Source of the DNA: WVXT01 sp964403285
Lineage (GTDB): Bacteria; UBA6262; WVXT01
Reading direction: 5' to 3'
DNA: 31,189 nt
NCBI GenBank assembly: GCA_964403285.1
Contig: CAYOFG010000017.1
Location: 1-31,189 of the forward strand
Both the position numbers and the translations under genes were made by a program. Positions within the stretch are counted from its first letter, which is position 1, and every line of letters begins with the position of its first letter. Shown one piece after another: positions 15,123 to 22,373 of this stretch. The notes beneath the pieces were generated by a model. That model made no database searches, was not told the origin of the DNA, and worked only from the letters and a program-made list of their open reading frames with translations.

Positions 15123-16014
15123 ACTTTATGAGAGAGGTATCTTAAAAAAGAGAAAGGAAGGGCTTAATAAATTACTTGAGAAGTGCCACCTCTGTCCCAG
15201 GAAATGCCTGGTAAATCGCCTGCAGGATGAGAAGGGTTTTTGTGGCGCAGGGAAAAGAGTAGCTGTTTCCAGTTATAACCTCCACTTTGGTGAAGAGCCG
15301 CCGATTTCGGGCTATCGCGGTTCGGGCACCATATTTTTTACCCACTGTAACCTTCGTTGCTGTTTCTGTCAGAATTACCCTATTAGCCAGATGGGAAACG
15401 GCCAGGAAGTAGAGATTTCCCAACTGGCTAAAATGATGTTAAAGTTACAAGAACTTGGGGCACACAACATAAATTTTGTTACCCCTACCCATTTCGTTCC
15501 CCAGATCGTCGAGGCTTTGGAGGTTGCGGTTAGAGAGGGCTTGAGCATTCCTCTTGTATACAACTCGGGCGGGTACGATTCTGTGGAGACTCTCAAACTT
15601 CTGGATGGTATAGTCGATATCTATATGCCTGATGCCAAGTATTCCAATCCCCAGAGCGCCCGTACATACTCCCGGGCGGATGACTATTTTGAAGTTAACA
15701 AAAAGGCTCTTCTGGAAATGCATCGCCAGGTTGGTGACCTGAAAATGGATAGAGAAGGGATTGCCGAGCAGGGGCTTCTTGTTCGTCACTTAGTTTTGCC
15801 CGAAGATGTGGTTGGCTCGCGAAGAGTCTTAGAGTTCATTGGTAGGAATATTTCCCAGAATACCTATATGTCCATTATGGCTCAGTACCATCCTGCTCAC
15901 AGGGCTTCTGAATTTCCCGAACTCTCAAGAAGAATCTCGGAAACAGAATATGATGCAGTGTTGAAGATGGCAGACGAATTGGGGCTGGAAAGAGGCTGGA
16001 GACAGAATTTTTGA
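15109..16014 (+). CDS. PflX-like radical SAM protein (COG1313 type)
   Basis: This is a radical S-adenosylmethionine protein related to pyruvate-formate-lyase activating enzymes; the substrate of the PflX branch is unknown. The 301-residue protein has a four-Cys cluster near the N-terminus (C26, C29, C33, C45 in KCHLCPRKC and GFCGAG), then the radical SAM CxxxCxxC at C80, C84 and C87 (THCNLRCCFC). It also shows SGYRGSGTIFF, VTPTHFVPQIVEAL, YNSGGYDSVETL, DIYMPDAKY and a C-terminal ERGWRQNF. It is not the radical SAM member of the AmmeMemoRadiSam triad, although a Memo-family gene lies two genes downstream. It overlaps the secreted acidic protein gene upstream. No glycyl-radical enzyme is in the window. 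Confidence 0.82.
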   Translation: MSYVKLYERGILKKRKEGLNKLLEKCHLCPRKCLVNRLQDEKGFCGAGKRVAVSSYNLHFGEEPPISGYRGSGTIFFTHCNLRCCFCQNYPISQMGNGQEVEISQLAKMMLKLQELGAHNINFVTPTHFVPQIVEALEVAVREGLSIPLVYNSGGYDSVETLKLLDGIVDIYMPDAKYSNPQSARTYSRADDYFEVNKKALLEMHRQVGDLKMDREGIAEQGLLVRHLVLPEDVVGSRRVLEFIGRNISQNTYMSIMAQYHPAHRASEFPELSRRISETEYDAVLKMADELGLERGWRQNF

Positions 16015-16064
16015 CAGTAAATTTTCATTTGCAATGCAGGTATGAAATTTGCTAAATTTGAAAT

Positions 16065-16757
16065 ATGGAAGTTAAGAATCTTCACTCCTGGCAGGTATCT
16101 CCCGAGAAGGCGAGAAAAATTCAGGAGAAGTTGAGAAACAAAGTTGTATTGAAAAGTTCTTTTAGCGATATAAGTCAGATAGGTTTTATCGCTGGTTGCG
16201 ATGTTGGGTACGATGGGAAGAAGAAAAGGGCTTATGGTAGTGTGGTTCTCCTTACTTTCCCTGAGCTTAAACTGGTAGAAAAAAAAGGAGCTATGGAAGC
16301 TTCTGAAAGAATATTTCCCTATCTTCCCGGGCTACTTACCTTTCGCGAGGGTCCCGTTCTGATAGCGGCTTTAAGAAAATTGGAAAGATCTCCCGATATA
16401 ATCATTTTTGACGGTCAGGGAATTGCGCATCCTCTGAGATTTGGGTTGGCTACTCATATGGGTCTTTTGCTGGGGCTTTCCACAATTGGCTGTGCCAAGT
16501 CTATTCTATATGGCCATTATGAAGAGCCTGTAAATCTGAAGGGAGCTTATACCTTTTTGAAAGACGAGGAGGGAGAGCTGATGGGGGTGGCTCTGCGCAC
16601 CAAAAAAAACGTGAAGCCCGTATTCGTTTCTCAAGGGTACAGGATTGACCTCGACCAGGCATTGGACGTCATCCTGACTTGTTGCAAAAGAGAAAAGATC
16701 CCCGAACCCTTAAGATTGGCACACCGGGAGACAGTGCAAGCTCTGTGGGGTCAATAA
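16065..16757 (+). CDS. nfi: endonuclease V (deoxyinosine 3' endonuclease)
   Basis: It cuts one base 3' of deoxyinosine, starting repair of deaminated adenine; some homologues act on inosine in RNA. The 230-residue protein has the expected residues: D46 in IAGCDVGY, Y86 and E95 in FPYLPGLLTFREGP, D116 in IIFDGQGIAHPLRFG, H122, and KPVFVSQGYRIDL near the C-terminus. Length and motif order match bacterial Nfi. There is no obvious ribosome binding site before ATG 16065, and it begins 50 bases after the radical SAM gene. Alongside mutM and polX it belongs to a local group of DNA repair genes. Confidence 0.93.
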   Translation: MEVKNLHSWQVSPEKARKIQEKLRNKVVLKSSFSDISQIGFIAGCDVGYDGKKKRAYGSVVLLTFPELKLVEKKGAMEASERIFPYLPGLLTFREGPVLIAALRKLERSPDIIIFDGQGIAHPLRFGLATHMGLLLGLSTIGCAKSILYGHYEEPVNLKGAYTFLKDEEGELMGVALRTKKNVKPVFVSQGYRIDLDQALDVILTCCKREKIPEPLRLAHRETVQALWGQ

Positions 16758-16793
16758 ATGTAAGCGTTCCCATTTTTTAAAAGGGAGGAAGGA

Positions 16794-17597
16794 ATGATTA
16801 GAAAACCAGCACAAGCAGGAAGGTTCTATATGAAAGACCCGGAAGCACTAAGGGAACAGGTCGGGAAATACGTCCAGAGCGATGTTGAGAAAGAGGACGT
16901 TTTAGGAATAGTGGTTCCTCATGCGGGGTATTTCTATTCAGGAAAGGTGGCCGGGGCAGTCTATTCCAGGATTAACTTACCTGATACTATTATTATCATC
17001 GGGCCTAACCATACCGGTATTGGCGCAGAGATTTCCATAATGGCAGAAGGTGAGTGGGAAATGCCCAATGGCAGAGTAAAAATAGATTCTTCTCTGGCAA
17101 AAGAGTTACTTTTCCAGGCTGGTGATTTGGCACAGGAGGATGAGCAGGCTCACCTACATGAACACTCGCTGGAGGTGCAGTTGCCATTTATTCAGTATTT
17201 CAAGAAAGATTTCGGCATAGTTCCCATTTGTATGCGGGACCATCGGGTTGCCACCTGCAAGAAATTAGGTAAAGCGATAGCCAAGGTGATTAAATCTAAA
17301 CTCCCCTGTCTGATTGTCGCTTCGACGGATATGACCCATTACGAGTCTCAAAAAGATGCTGAGAGAAAAGACAGGTTAGCGATTGATAAGATCTTAAGAC
17401 TCGATCCAGAAAATCTACTGAAAACAGTAATGGAGAATGATATTTCAATGTGCGGCCCGGGACCAACGGCTACAATGATTTTTGCCTGTAAGGAGTTGGG
17501 GGCAAAGAAGAGTGAGCTGGTGTTGTATAATACGAGTGCAGAGGCCTCAGGAGATTATTCGGCTGTTGTGGGATACTCAGGCGTCGTCGTAAAGTAA
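16794..17597 (+). CDS. Memo-family protein (AmmeMemoRadiSam B-like)
   Basis: Memo (MEMO1) proteins are related to extradiol dioxygenases. Bacterial members often sit with an AMMECR1 protein and a radical SAM protein, in a system whose function is not known. This 267-residue protein has the family N-terminus IRKPAQAGRFY, metal-site His43 in VVPHAGYFYSG, IIIGPNHTG, HEHSLEVQLPF, IVASTDMTHYE and MCGPGPTATMIF, all in the usual order and close to the usual length. A very strong GGGAGGAAGG precedes the ATG. The AMMECR1 partner is missing in this window, and the nearby radical SAM gene (15109-16014) is of the PflX type, so only part of the usual triad is visible. Confidence 0.9.
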   Translation: MIRKPAQAGRFYMKDPEALREQVGKYVQSDVEKEDVLGIVVPHAGYFYSGKVAGAVYSRINLPDTIIIIGPNHTGIGAEISIMAEGEWEMPNGRVKIDSSLAKELLFQAGDLAQEDEQAHLHEHSLEVQLPFIQYFKKDFGIVPICMRDHRVATCKKLGKAIAKVIKSKLPCLIVASTDMTHYESQKDAERKDRLAIDKILRLDPENLLKTVMENDISMCGPGPTATMIFACKELGAKKSELVLYNTSAEASGDYSAVVGYSGVVVK

Positions 17598-17633
17598 AGA
17601 AAAGTACAGGTAGATTCACATAAGGAGGAAAGT

Positions 17634-18668
17634 ATGTCAGAACTGAGGAGAGACCCCATCTCCGGAAGATGGATGATTACTGCCACCAGGAATGAGGTGG
17701 ATACGCCATTTGGATTCATTACTGTCCGCAAGGAAGAGATGGAAAGGGATTGTCCTTTTTGCGAAGGGAGAGAATTGGAAACTCCGTCAGAAGCATTTGC
17801 GCTACGTAAAAAAGAGAGTAAACCTGATACGCCTGGATGGGCAGTACGTGTAATTCCCAGTAAATTTGGAGTGGTAAGGCTCAATGAGGAACTGGATAGG
17901 AAGGGAGTAGGCGACTTCTTCTTTTTTGATACAATGAATGGATACGGAGTCCATGAGATTGTAATTGAATCTCCTCTACATATTACCAGTATTTCAGAAC
18001 TTTCGCTTGAGCAGATAGAGAAGGTTCTCCGTGTCTATCAGATTAGGTTAAGGGAGTTGAAAAAGAATTCACTTTTGAAATATGGTCTTATCTTCCGTAA
18101 TCAGGGTTATGGTAAAGAGATTTCTATGATGCACGTGCATTCCCAGATAATTGCTTTACCTCTGATTCCCAAAAGCATTAAGGAGGAGCTGATTTCAGCT
18201 AAAAGTTATTATGAAGAGAAAGAAAGGTGTATCTTCTGTGACATAATAAAACAAGAATTATATTCCCATGAAAGGATTGTCATCGCAGGGGATAAATTTA
18301 TCGTTTTGGCTCCTTTTGCCTCCCGCTTTCCATTTGAAACCCAAATTCTTCCCCGCAGGCACGAATGCGATTTTACAAATGTGCCTGAAGAAGACCTCTG
18401 GGAGTTGGCAGAGAAATTGAAATCTACTATTATGAAGACCGGCAAATTATTGAAAGACCCGCCTTTGAATTTTGTTCTTCATACTGCTCCCTTTATGGTT
18501 CCCGAGGCAGGGTTCTGGCTGACTATTAAAGATGATTACCACTGGCACATCGAGATTCTGCCCCATGCTATGCTTGCCAGGGGTTTTGAGTGGGGCGGAG
18601 ATTTTTACATTAACCCACCTGCCCCAGAGGTGGCAGCAAAGTTCCTCCGGGAAGAGGAAGAGAAGTAA
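17634..18668 (+). CDS. GalT-like HIT-superfamily nucleotidyltransferase, copy 1
   Basis: It resembles galactose-1-phosphate uridylyltransferase, which swaps UMP between UDP-glucose and galactose-1-phosphate through a covalent UMP-histidine. The 344-residue protein has the family start ELRRDPISGRWMITATR, a zinc-type CPFC at 40-43, GVHEIVIESP, the active site H167-V-H169-S-Q171 where E. coli GalT has HPHGQ, a second CIFC at 199-202, and a terminal DYHWHIEILP. AAGGAGG lies 6 bases before ATG. A paralogue with the same layout follows after polX. The Ser variant in the HxHxQ box and the absence of other Leloir genes leave the exact nucleotide-sugar substrate open; an ADP- or UDP-hexose transferase is possible. 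Confidence 0.82.
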   Translation: MSELRRDPISGRWMITATRNEVDTPFGFITVRKEEMERDCPFCEGRELETPSEAFALRKKESKPDTPGWAVRVIPSKFGVVRLNEELDRKGVGDFFFFDTMNGYGVHEIVIESPLHITSISELSLEQIEKVLRVYQIRLRELKKNSLLKYGLIFRNQGYGKEISMMHVHSQIIALPLIPKSIKEELISAKSYYEEKERCIFCDIIKQELYSHERIVIAGDKFIVLAPFASRFPFETQILPRRHECDFTNVPEEDLWELAEKLKSTIMKTGKLLKDPPLNFVLHTAPFMVPEAGFWLTIKDDYHWHIEILPHAMLARGFEWGGDFYINPPAPEVAAKFLREEEEK

Positions 18669-18675
18669 ACGACGA

Positions 18676-20466
18676 ATGAAAAATAGAGAAGTTGTAAAAT
18701 TACTTCAGGAAATTGGACAACTTTTAGAATTGAAAGGAGAGAATCCCTTCCGAGTGCGCTCCTACGAGAAGGCAGCTCAGAATATTGCCAGTCTCACCGA
18801 ACCAATAGAGAAATTCGCAAGTAATGATAGACTGGAAACAATACCCGGCGTAGGAGAGGGGATAGCGAAAAAAATTAAGGAATATCTGGAAACGGGTAAA
18901 TTAAAATATTTTGAGGAGTTAAAGAAAGTTTTTCCCGAGGGGCTTCTGGAAATTATGTCTGTTCCTGGAATTGGGCCCAAGACGGCAAAGACTCTATATG
19001 AGGAGTTAAAAATAAAGAGCCTTGCTCAACTGGAAAAAGCAGCTAAAGAACACCGTTTGAGCGAGCTTCGCCGGTTGGGGGAGAAGACCGAAGAGAATAT
19101 TGTAAAAGGCATTCAAATGGTGAGAAAAGGTGGGGAAAGGATTCTCCTCTCCGCAGCACTATTTTTGGCAAAACCAATCATAGAACAATTGGAGAAGTGT
19201 CCTGGTGTTAAAGATATAAATCTGGCTGGTAGTATTCGCAGAAAGAAAGAGACAATTAAAGACATAGATATCCTGTGCACGGCAAAAAAATCCGATGTAG
19301 TAATGAGTAAATTTGCGAAGCTTCCTCAGGTGAAGGAAATACTGGCTCAGGGAGAGACGAAATCAAGCATAATTCTCGATGAGGACATACAGGTTGACCT
19401 GAGAGTGATTAAGCCAGAATCTTACGGGGCTGCACTGATGTATTTCACTGGTTCTAAAGACCATAATATTGCCCTTCGCGAACTGGGTCGAAAGAAAGGG
19501 TATAAAATAAACGAATATGGTCTGTTTAAACTGGGAAAGAGGTCAAGTGGAGTTTCCACCCGGGGAAAGGGAGCTGTTGCCACAAGACCAGTGAAGGAAA
19601 TAAAGGTAGCTGGCAAGACCGAAGAGGAAGTCTATAAGAAATTGGGACTTCAGTATATCCCCCCGGAAATAAGAGAGGCCTCGGGTGAAATTGAGATGGC
19701 TTCGCGAAATAAGATTCCCAGGCTGATTACAGAGAATGACATTAAAGGTGATCTGCACGTTCATTCCCGGTATAGCGATGGCGTGGGGAAACTATCAGAA
19801 ATTGCAGAAAAGGCAGAAAGTATGGGGCTGGAGTGGGTAGGAATTTGTGACCATTCCCAATCTTTGAAGGTTGCTGGAGGGGTCCGTCCTGATGTACTCT
19901 ACGAGAAGATAGAAGAGACAAAAAGATTTAACAAAAAGAGTAAAAACTTCAAGATTCTTTGCGGTACGGAAGTGGATATCCTTTCCGATGGATCGTTAGA
20001 TTATGACGATGATCTCTTATCTCAACTCGACCTGGTTATCGCTGCCATTCACACAGGATTCAAACAGTCAGAAGAGCAGCTAACGAAAAGAATAATTTCT
20101 GCGATGGAGAATAAGTATGTGCATATGATTGCCCATCCCCAAGGCCGGTTGTTAGGGAAGAGGGAGCCGTATGCACTAAATATGGAGAAAATCTTAAACA
20201 CTGCTCAAAAAACGCAAACTTTCTTAGAAATCAATGCCTATCCCGAGAGGCTTGATTTATATGATATCTACTGCAGGAAAGCAAAAGAGATGGGTATCCT
20301 TATGGGAATTGGGACAGATGCTCACACTTTGAATCAGATAGAGAATCTCTACCTGGGAGTAGCCGTTGCTCGCCGAGGTTGGCTGGGAAGAAAAGACGTA
20401 TTGAATAGCCTTTCGTACAATGAATTAATTAAGACTTTAGGGAGAAAAAAATGTGCGCTGAATTGA
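18676..20466 (+). CDS. polX: family X DNA polymerase with C-terminal PHP domain
   Basis: Bacterial PolX fills small gaps in base excision repair, and its PHP domain gives metal-dependent 3'-5' exonuclease and AP-endonuclease activity. The 596-residue protein has an N-terminal 8-kDa domain with a helix-hairpin-helix (about 52-64), a second HhH at 94-106 (SVPGIGPKTAKTL), the polymerase palm with GSIRRKKETIKDIDIL (D196, D198) and IQVDLRVI (D241), and the PHP domain from about 359 (GDLHVHSRYSDG, CDHSQ, AAIHTGF, IAHPQGRLLG, GTDAH). Compared with the T. thermophilus-like family pattern, it carries about 20 extra Gly/Ser/Arg-rich residues at 288-307. ATG 18676 gives the family N-terminus KNREVVKLLQEIGQLLELKG. 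It overlaps the next gene by 16 bases. Confidence 0.94.
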   Translation: MKNREVVKLLQEIGQLLELKGENPFRVRSYEKAAQNIASLTEPIEKFASNDRLETIPGVGEGIAKKIKEYLETGKLKYFEELKKVFPEGLLEIMSVPGIGPKTAKTLYEELKIKSLAQLEKAAKEHRLSELRRLGEKTEENIVKGIQMVRKGGERILLSAALFLAKPIIEQLEKCPGVKDINLAGSIRRKKETIKDIDILCTAKKSDVVMSKFAKLPQVKEILAQGETKSSIILDEDIQVDLRVIKPESYGAALMYFTGSKDHNIALRELGRKKGYKINEYGLFKLGKRSSGVSTRGKGAVATRPVKEIKVAGKTEEEVYKKLGLQYIPPEIREASGEIEMASRNKIPRLITENDIKGDLHVHSRYSDGVGKLSEIAEKAESMGLEWVGICDHSQSLKVAGGVRPDVLYEKIEETKRFNKKSKNFKILCGTEVDILSDGSLDYDDDLLSQLDLVIAAIHTGFKQSEEQLTKRIISAMENKYVHMIAHPQGRLLGKREPYALNMEKILNTAQKTQTFLEINAYPERLDLYDIYCRKAKEMGILMGIGTDAHTLNQIENLYLGVAVARRGWLGRKDVLNSLSYNELIKTLGRKKCALN

Positions 20467-21473
20467 GAAAAGATATAATTTCAGGATTCTGGATTATTAC
20501 CAACACTAAAGAGAAAGAGGAATTCTTCAAATCTTTAGAGCCTGAAGAAAGGGTTAAAGAGAAACCCTGCCCTTTCTGCCCGGGAAAGGAGAAGGAGACA
20601 CCTAAAGAAATCTATGCTTTAAGAAAGCCCGGTAGTCTGCCAGACCAACCGGGTTGGAGCGTAAGAGTCTTTCCTAGCAAAGAGAAGGTGCTTGAAATAG
20701 AGAAGGGATTGGAGAGGCATGGTGTGGGCATATATGATGCGATGAATAATGTGGGAGCACACGAGTTAATAGTCGAAAGTCCTGAACACATCAAAAATTT
20801 AAGCGATTTGCCTAATGAACAAATAAAGAATGCCCTTATCGTTTATCAGAAAAGAATCGTCGATTTGAAAGGAGATAAGCGTTTCCGATACGCTATAGTT
20901 TTCAAGAATCAAAGACCCAGCTCTCCTTTCCGATTGGGACACACTCATTCTCAGTTGGTTGCCCTTCCCCTTACTCCCCAGAGTGTAAAGGACGAATTGG
21001 AAAACGCCCAAAGTTACTACAAAGAGAAAGAGCGCTGTGTCTTTTGTGATGTGGTTAGAGAGGAATTGGGTGCGGGTCTAAGAATAGTTGAGGAGAATAA
21101 ATCTTTCATTTCCTATGTGCCATTTGCTCCGCGTCTTCCTTTTGAAACCTGGATACTTCCCAAAATACACAATGCAGATTTTACGCAGGAAGATAATAGC
21201 ACCGTTTTCGATTTAGCCTCTATTATGAAAGTGACTTTAAGTAAGATTTGTAAACTCCTGGAAGATCCACCACTCAACTATATGATCCATTCCATACCTT
21301 ATATGCGACCAAGAGGGGGTTACTGGAAGACAATACATAAAGATTACCATTGGCATTTAGAGATACTTCCCCATATTGTTAGAGTTGAAGGTTTCTCCTG
21401 GAGTTCAGGTTTCTATATCGAGCCACTCTCCTCGGAGATAATGGCAGAACTTTTACGAGAAACGAAATTGTAA
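20451..21473 (+). CDS. GalT-like HIT-superfamily nucleotidyltransferase, copy 2
   Basis: This 340-residue paralogue of the gene at 17634-18668 has the same architecture: AELRKDIISGFWIITNT at the start, zinc-type CPFC at 40-43, GAHELIVESPEHI, active site H164-T-H166-S-Q168 in LGHTHSQLVALP, a second CVFC, and KDYHWHLEILPHI near the end. The two copies are clearly homologous but differ widely, so the duplication is old and they may differ in substrate. A GGGAG precedes ATG 20451, which lies within the last 16 bases of polX, so the three genes galT-like, polX and galT-like are probably co-transcribed. Canonical UDP-glucose:galactose-1-P activity is not certain because of the HTHSQ variant. Confidence 0.8.
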   Translation: MCAELRKDIISGFWIITNTKEKEEFFKSLEPEERVKEKPCPFCPGKEKETPKEIYALRKPGSLPDQPGWSVRVFPSKEKVLEIEKGLERHGVGIYDAMNNVGAHELIVESPEHIKNLSDLPNEQIKNALIVYQKRIVDLKGDKRFRYAIVFKNQRPSSPFRLGHTHSQLVALPLTPQSVKDELENAQSYYKEKERCVFCDVVREELGAGLRIVEENKSFISYVPFAPRLPFETWILPKIHNADFTQEDNSTVFDLASIMKVTLSKICKLLEDPPLNYMIHSIPYMRPRGGYWKTIHKDYHWHLEILPHIVRVEGFSWSSGFYIEPLSSEIMAELLRETKL

Positions 21474-21487
21474 AGTAGATTGTAGCT

Positions 21488-21510
21488 GCAGAGCGAAGCT
21501 TGCGCTTTGC
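21488..21510. repeat. REP-like palindrome after the second galT-like gene
   Basis: GCAGAGCG (21488-21495) pairs with CGCTTTGC (21503-21510) around AAGCTTG, with one G.U pair. GTAG/CTAC at 21482-21485 and 21510-21513 is an alternative outer pair. No T tract follows, so it is probably an intergenic repeat rather than a terminator. Confidence 0.5.
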
Positions 21511-21542
21511 TACTCCAGCGGTAAATAGTGAGGTGATGGTTA

Positions 21543-21773
21543 ATGGTAGGATTGGTCCTACTCAGGTTGGAAGCAGGGAAGGAAGAATCAGTTCTCGCTA
21601 AAATCAGAGATGTAAAAGGGGTCACAAAAGTTCAGGCTGTCTTTGGTCGGTGGGACGTTGTAGCCACTGTGGAAGCTCAAGATTTAAAAGCCCTGACTTC
21701 ATTGGTGATTAAGAACATTAGGGCGATCGATGGAGTTTCCGCTACGGAAACCCTGGTCTCCACCTCCCTCTAA
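21543..21773 (+). CDS. stand-alone Lrp/AsnC effector-binding (RAM) domain protein
   Basis: This 76-residue protein consists only of the RAM (AsnC C-terminal) domain: a short beta-alpha-beta-beta-alpha-beta pattern with LVLLRLEAGKEESVLAKIRDVKGV, then FGRWDVVATVEAQD and a final IDGVSATETLVSTS. Lrp-family regulators use this fold to bind amino acids and oligomerise; single-domain versions lack the DNA-binding helix-turn-helix and may bind ligands or modulate full-length Lrp proteins. GAGGTGATG lies just before ATG. It is the last gene before the repeat-bounded stretch, and its stop codon directly abuts the left 16-bp repeat. Partner and ligand are unknown. Confidence 0.82.
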   Translation: MVGLVLLRLEAGKEESVLAKIRDVKGVTKVQAVFGRWDVVATVEAQDLKALTSLVIKNIRAIDGVSATETLVSTSL

Positions 21774-21787
21774 AAAATGGGGTCAAC
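21772..21787 (+). repeat. left arm of a perfect 16-bp inverted repeat
   Basis: The 16 bases AAAAAATGGGGTCAAC are the exact reverse complement of 23108-23123. They begin right after the RAM gene stop and contain the ATG of the transposase remnant's open frame. The 3080-3150 element has a similar GGAAAAAGGGGTCA end. Confidence 0.75.
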
Positions 21788-21990
21788 ATATTTCAATAGA
21801 AAGTATGGGGGAGCAGGCCATGTTTGGCAGGGAAGGTATAAAAGTTCGCTGATTGATAATGGGAAAACAAATACTTCAACCGAAGGATTGATTGATGTTG
21901 ATCCTTATTATTTAGAATTGGGAAAAAGCTCTCAAGAATGGCAGGAGAGATACCGGAAGCAAGTGAAGGAAGTAAAGGAGGTGAGAAAGA
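21777..21990 (+). pseudogene. remnant of a REP-associated tyrosine transposase (Y1_Tnp)
   Basis: The open frame retains two recognisable pieces of a RAYT/IS200-like transposase: STYFNRKYGGAGHVWQGRYKS, which matches the conserved YFNRKYxRxGHVWQxRYK core, and DPYYLELGKSSQEWQERYRKQV, typical of the C-terminus. The catalytic HUH region, the tyrosine helix and roughly 80 residues between the two pieces are missing, so it cannot be active. The frame starts inside the left 16-bp repeat and its end supplies the ribosome binding site (AAAGGAGGTGAG) of the GAD-domain gene. RAYT proteins mobilise or maintain REP palindromes, which fits the many palindromes in this window. Confidence 0.75.
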
Positions 21991-22347
21991 ATGAAAAATA
22001 TAACCGATTTGCTCAGCGAAACTAGTTCCCATGTGATAAGAGAGGTCTTGGATTCAGGAGGAGTTGTTGTGGGAATAAAGGCCGAAGGATTTGCGGGAGT
22101 TCTTATTGAAGACCGGAAGCTCACAGATAGTCTGGCTAAGAAAGTTGAGAAAGAAGCCGGGGTTAAAGGATTTATTTCCACTGACGAACTACCAAAATAT
22201 GGGCTCAATAAACAAGACAGAAGGAACATCGAGGAGGCTTTCGGGGCTAAGGAGGGAGATGTAGTTATTCTGGTAGCTGACCAGAGGGAGAAAGCGGAGA
22301 AAGCAATTCAGATTATTGAAGCAGAAATAGACAAACGCAAAGAATAA
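21991..22347 (+). CDS. free-standing GatE-type GAD-domain protein
   Basis: The 118-residue protein looks like the GAD domain of the archaeal Glu-tRNA(Gln) amidotransferase subunit GatE (also inserted in bacterial AspRS), here as a complete protein. The GatE-like pattern runs its full length: ITDLLSETSSHVI, GGVVVGIKAEGFAGVL (GFAG at 33-36), GVKGFISTDELPKYGL (TDELPKYG at 64-71) and GDVVILVADQREKAEKAI (90-105). In GatE this insertion helps recognise tRNA(Gln). No GatD, GatB-like kinase domain or tRNA synthetase is attached or adjacent, so it cannot be an amidotransferase. A strong AAAGGAGGTGAG precedes ATG. It lies between a transposase remnant and a SagB-type gene inside a 16-bp inverted repeat. 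tRNA or amidotransferase binding is possible but is inference. Confidence 0.72.
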   Translation: MKNITDLLSETSSHVIREVLDSGGVVVGIKAEGFAGVLIEDRKLTDSLAKKVEKEAGVKGFISTDELPKYGLNKQDRRNIEEAFGAKEGDVVILVADQREKAEKAIQIIEAEIDKRKE

Positions 22348-22373
22348 TATACGATAACGAGTTCAGAAGATAA

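Noticed and set aside
16011..16046. TTGACA before nfi as a promoter
   Set aside because: No acceptable -10 at 16-18 bp spacing, and the hexamer overlaps the stop of the preceding gene.
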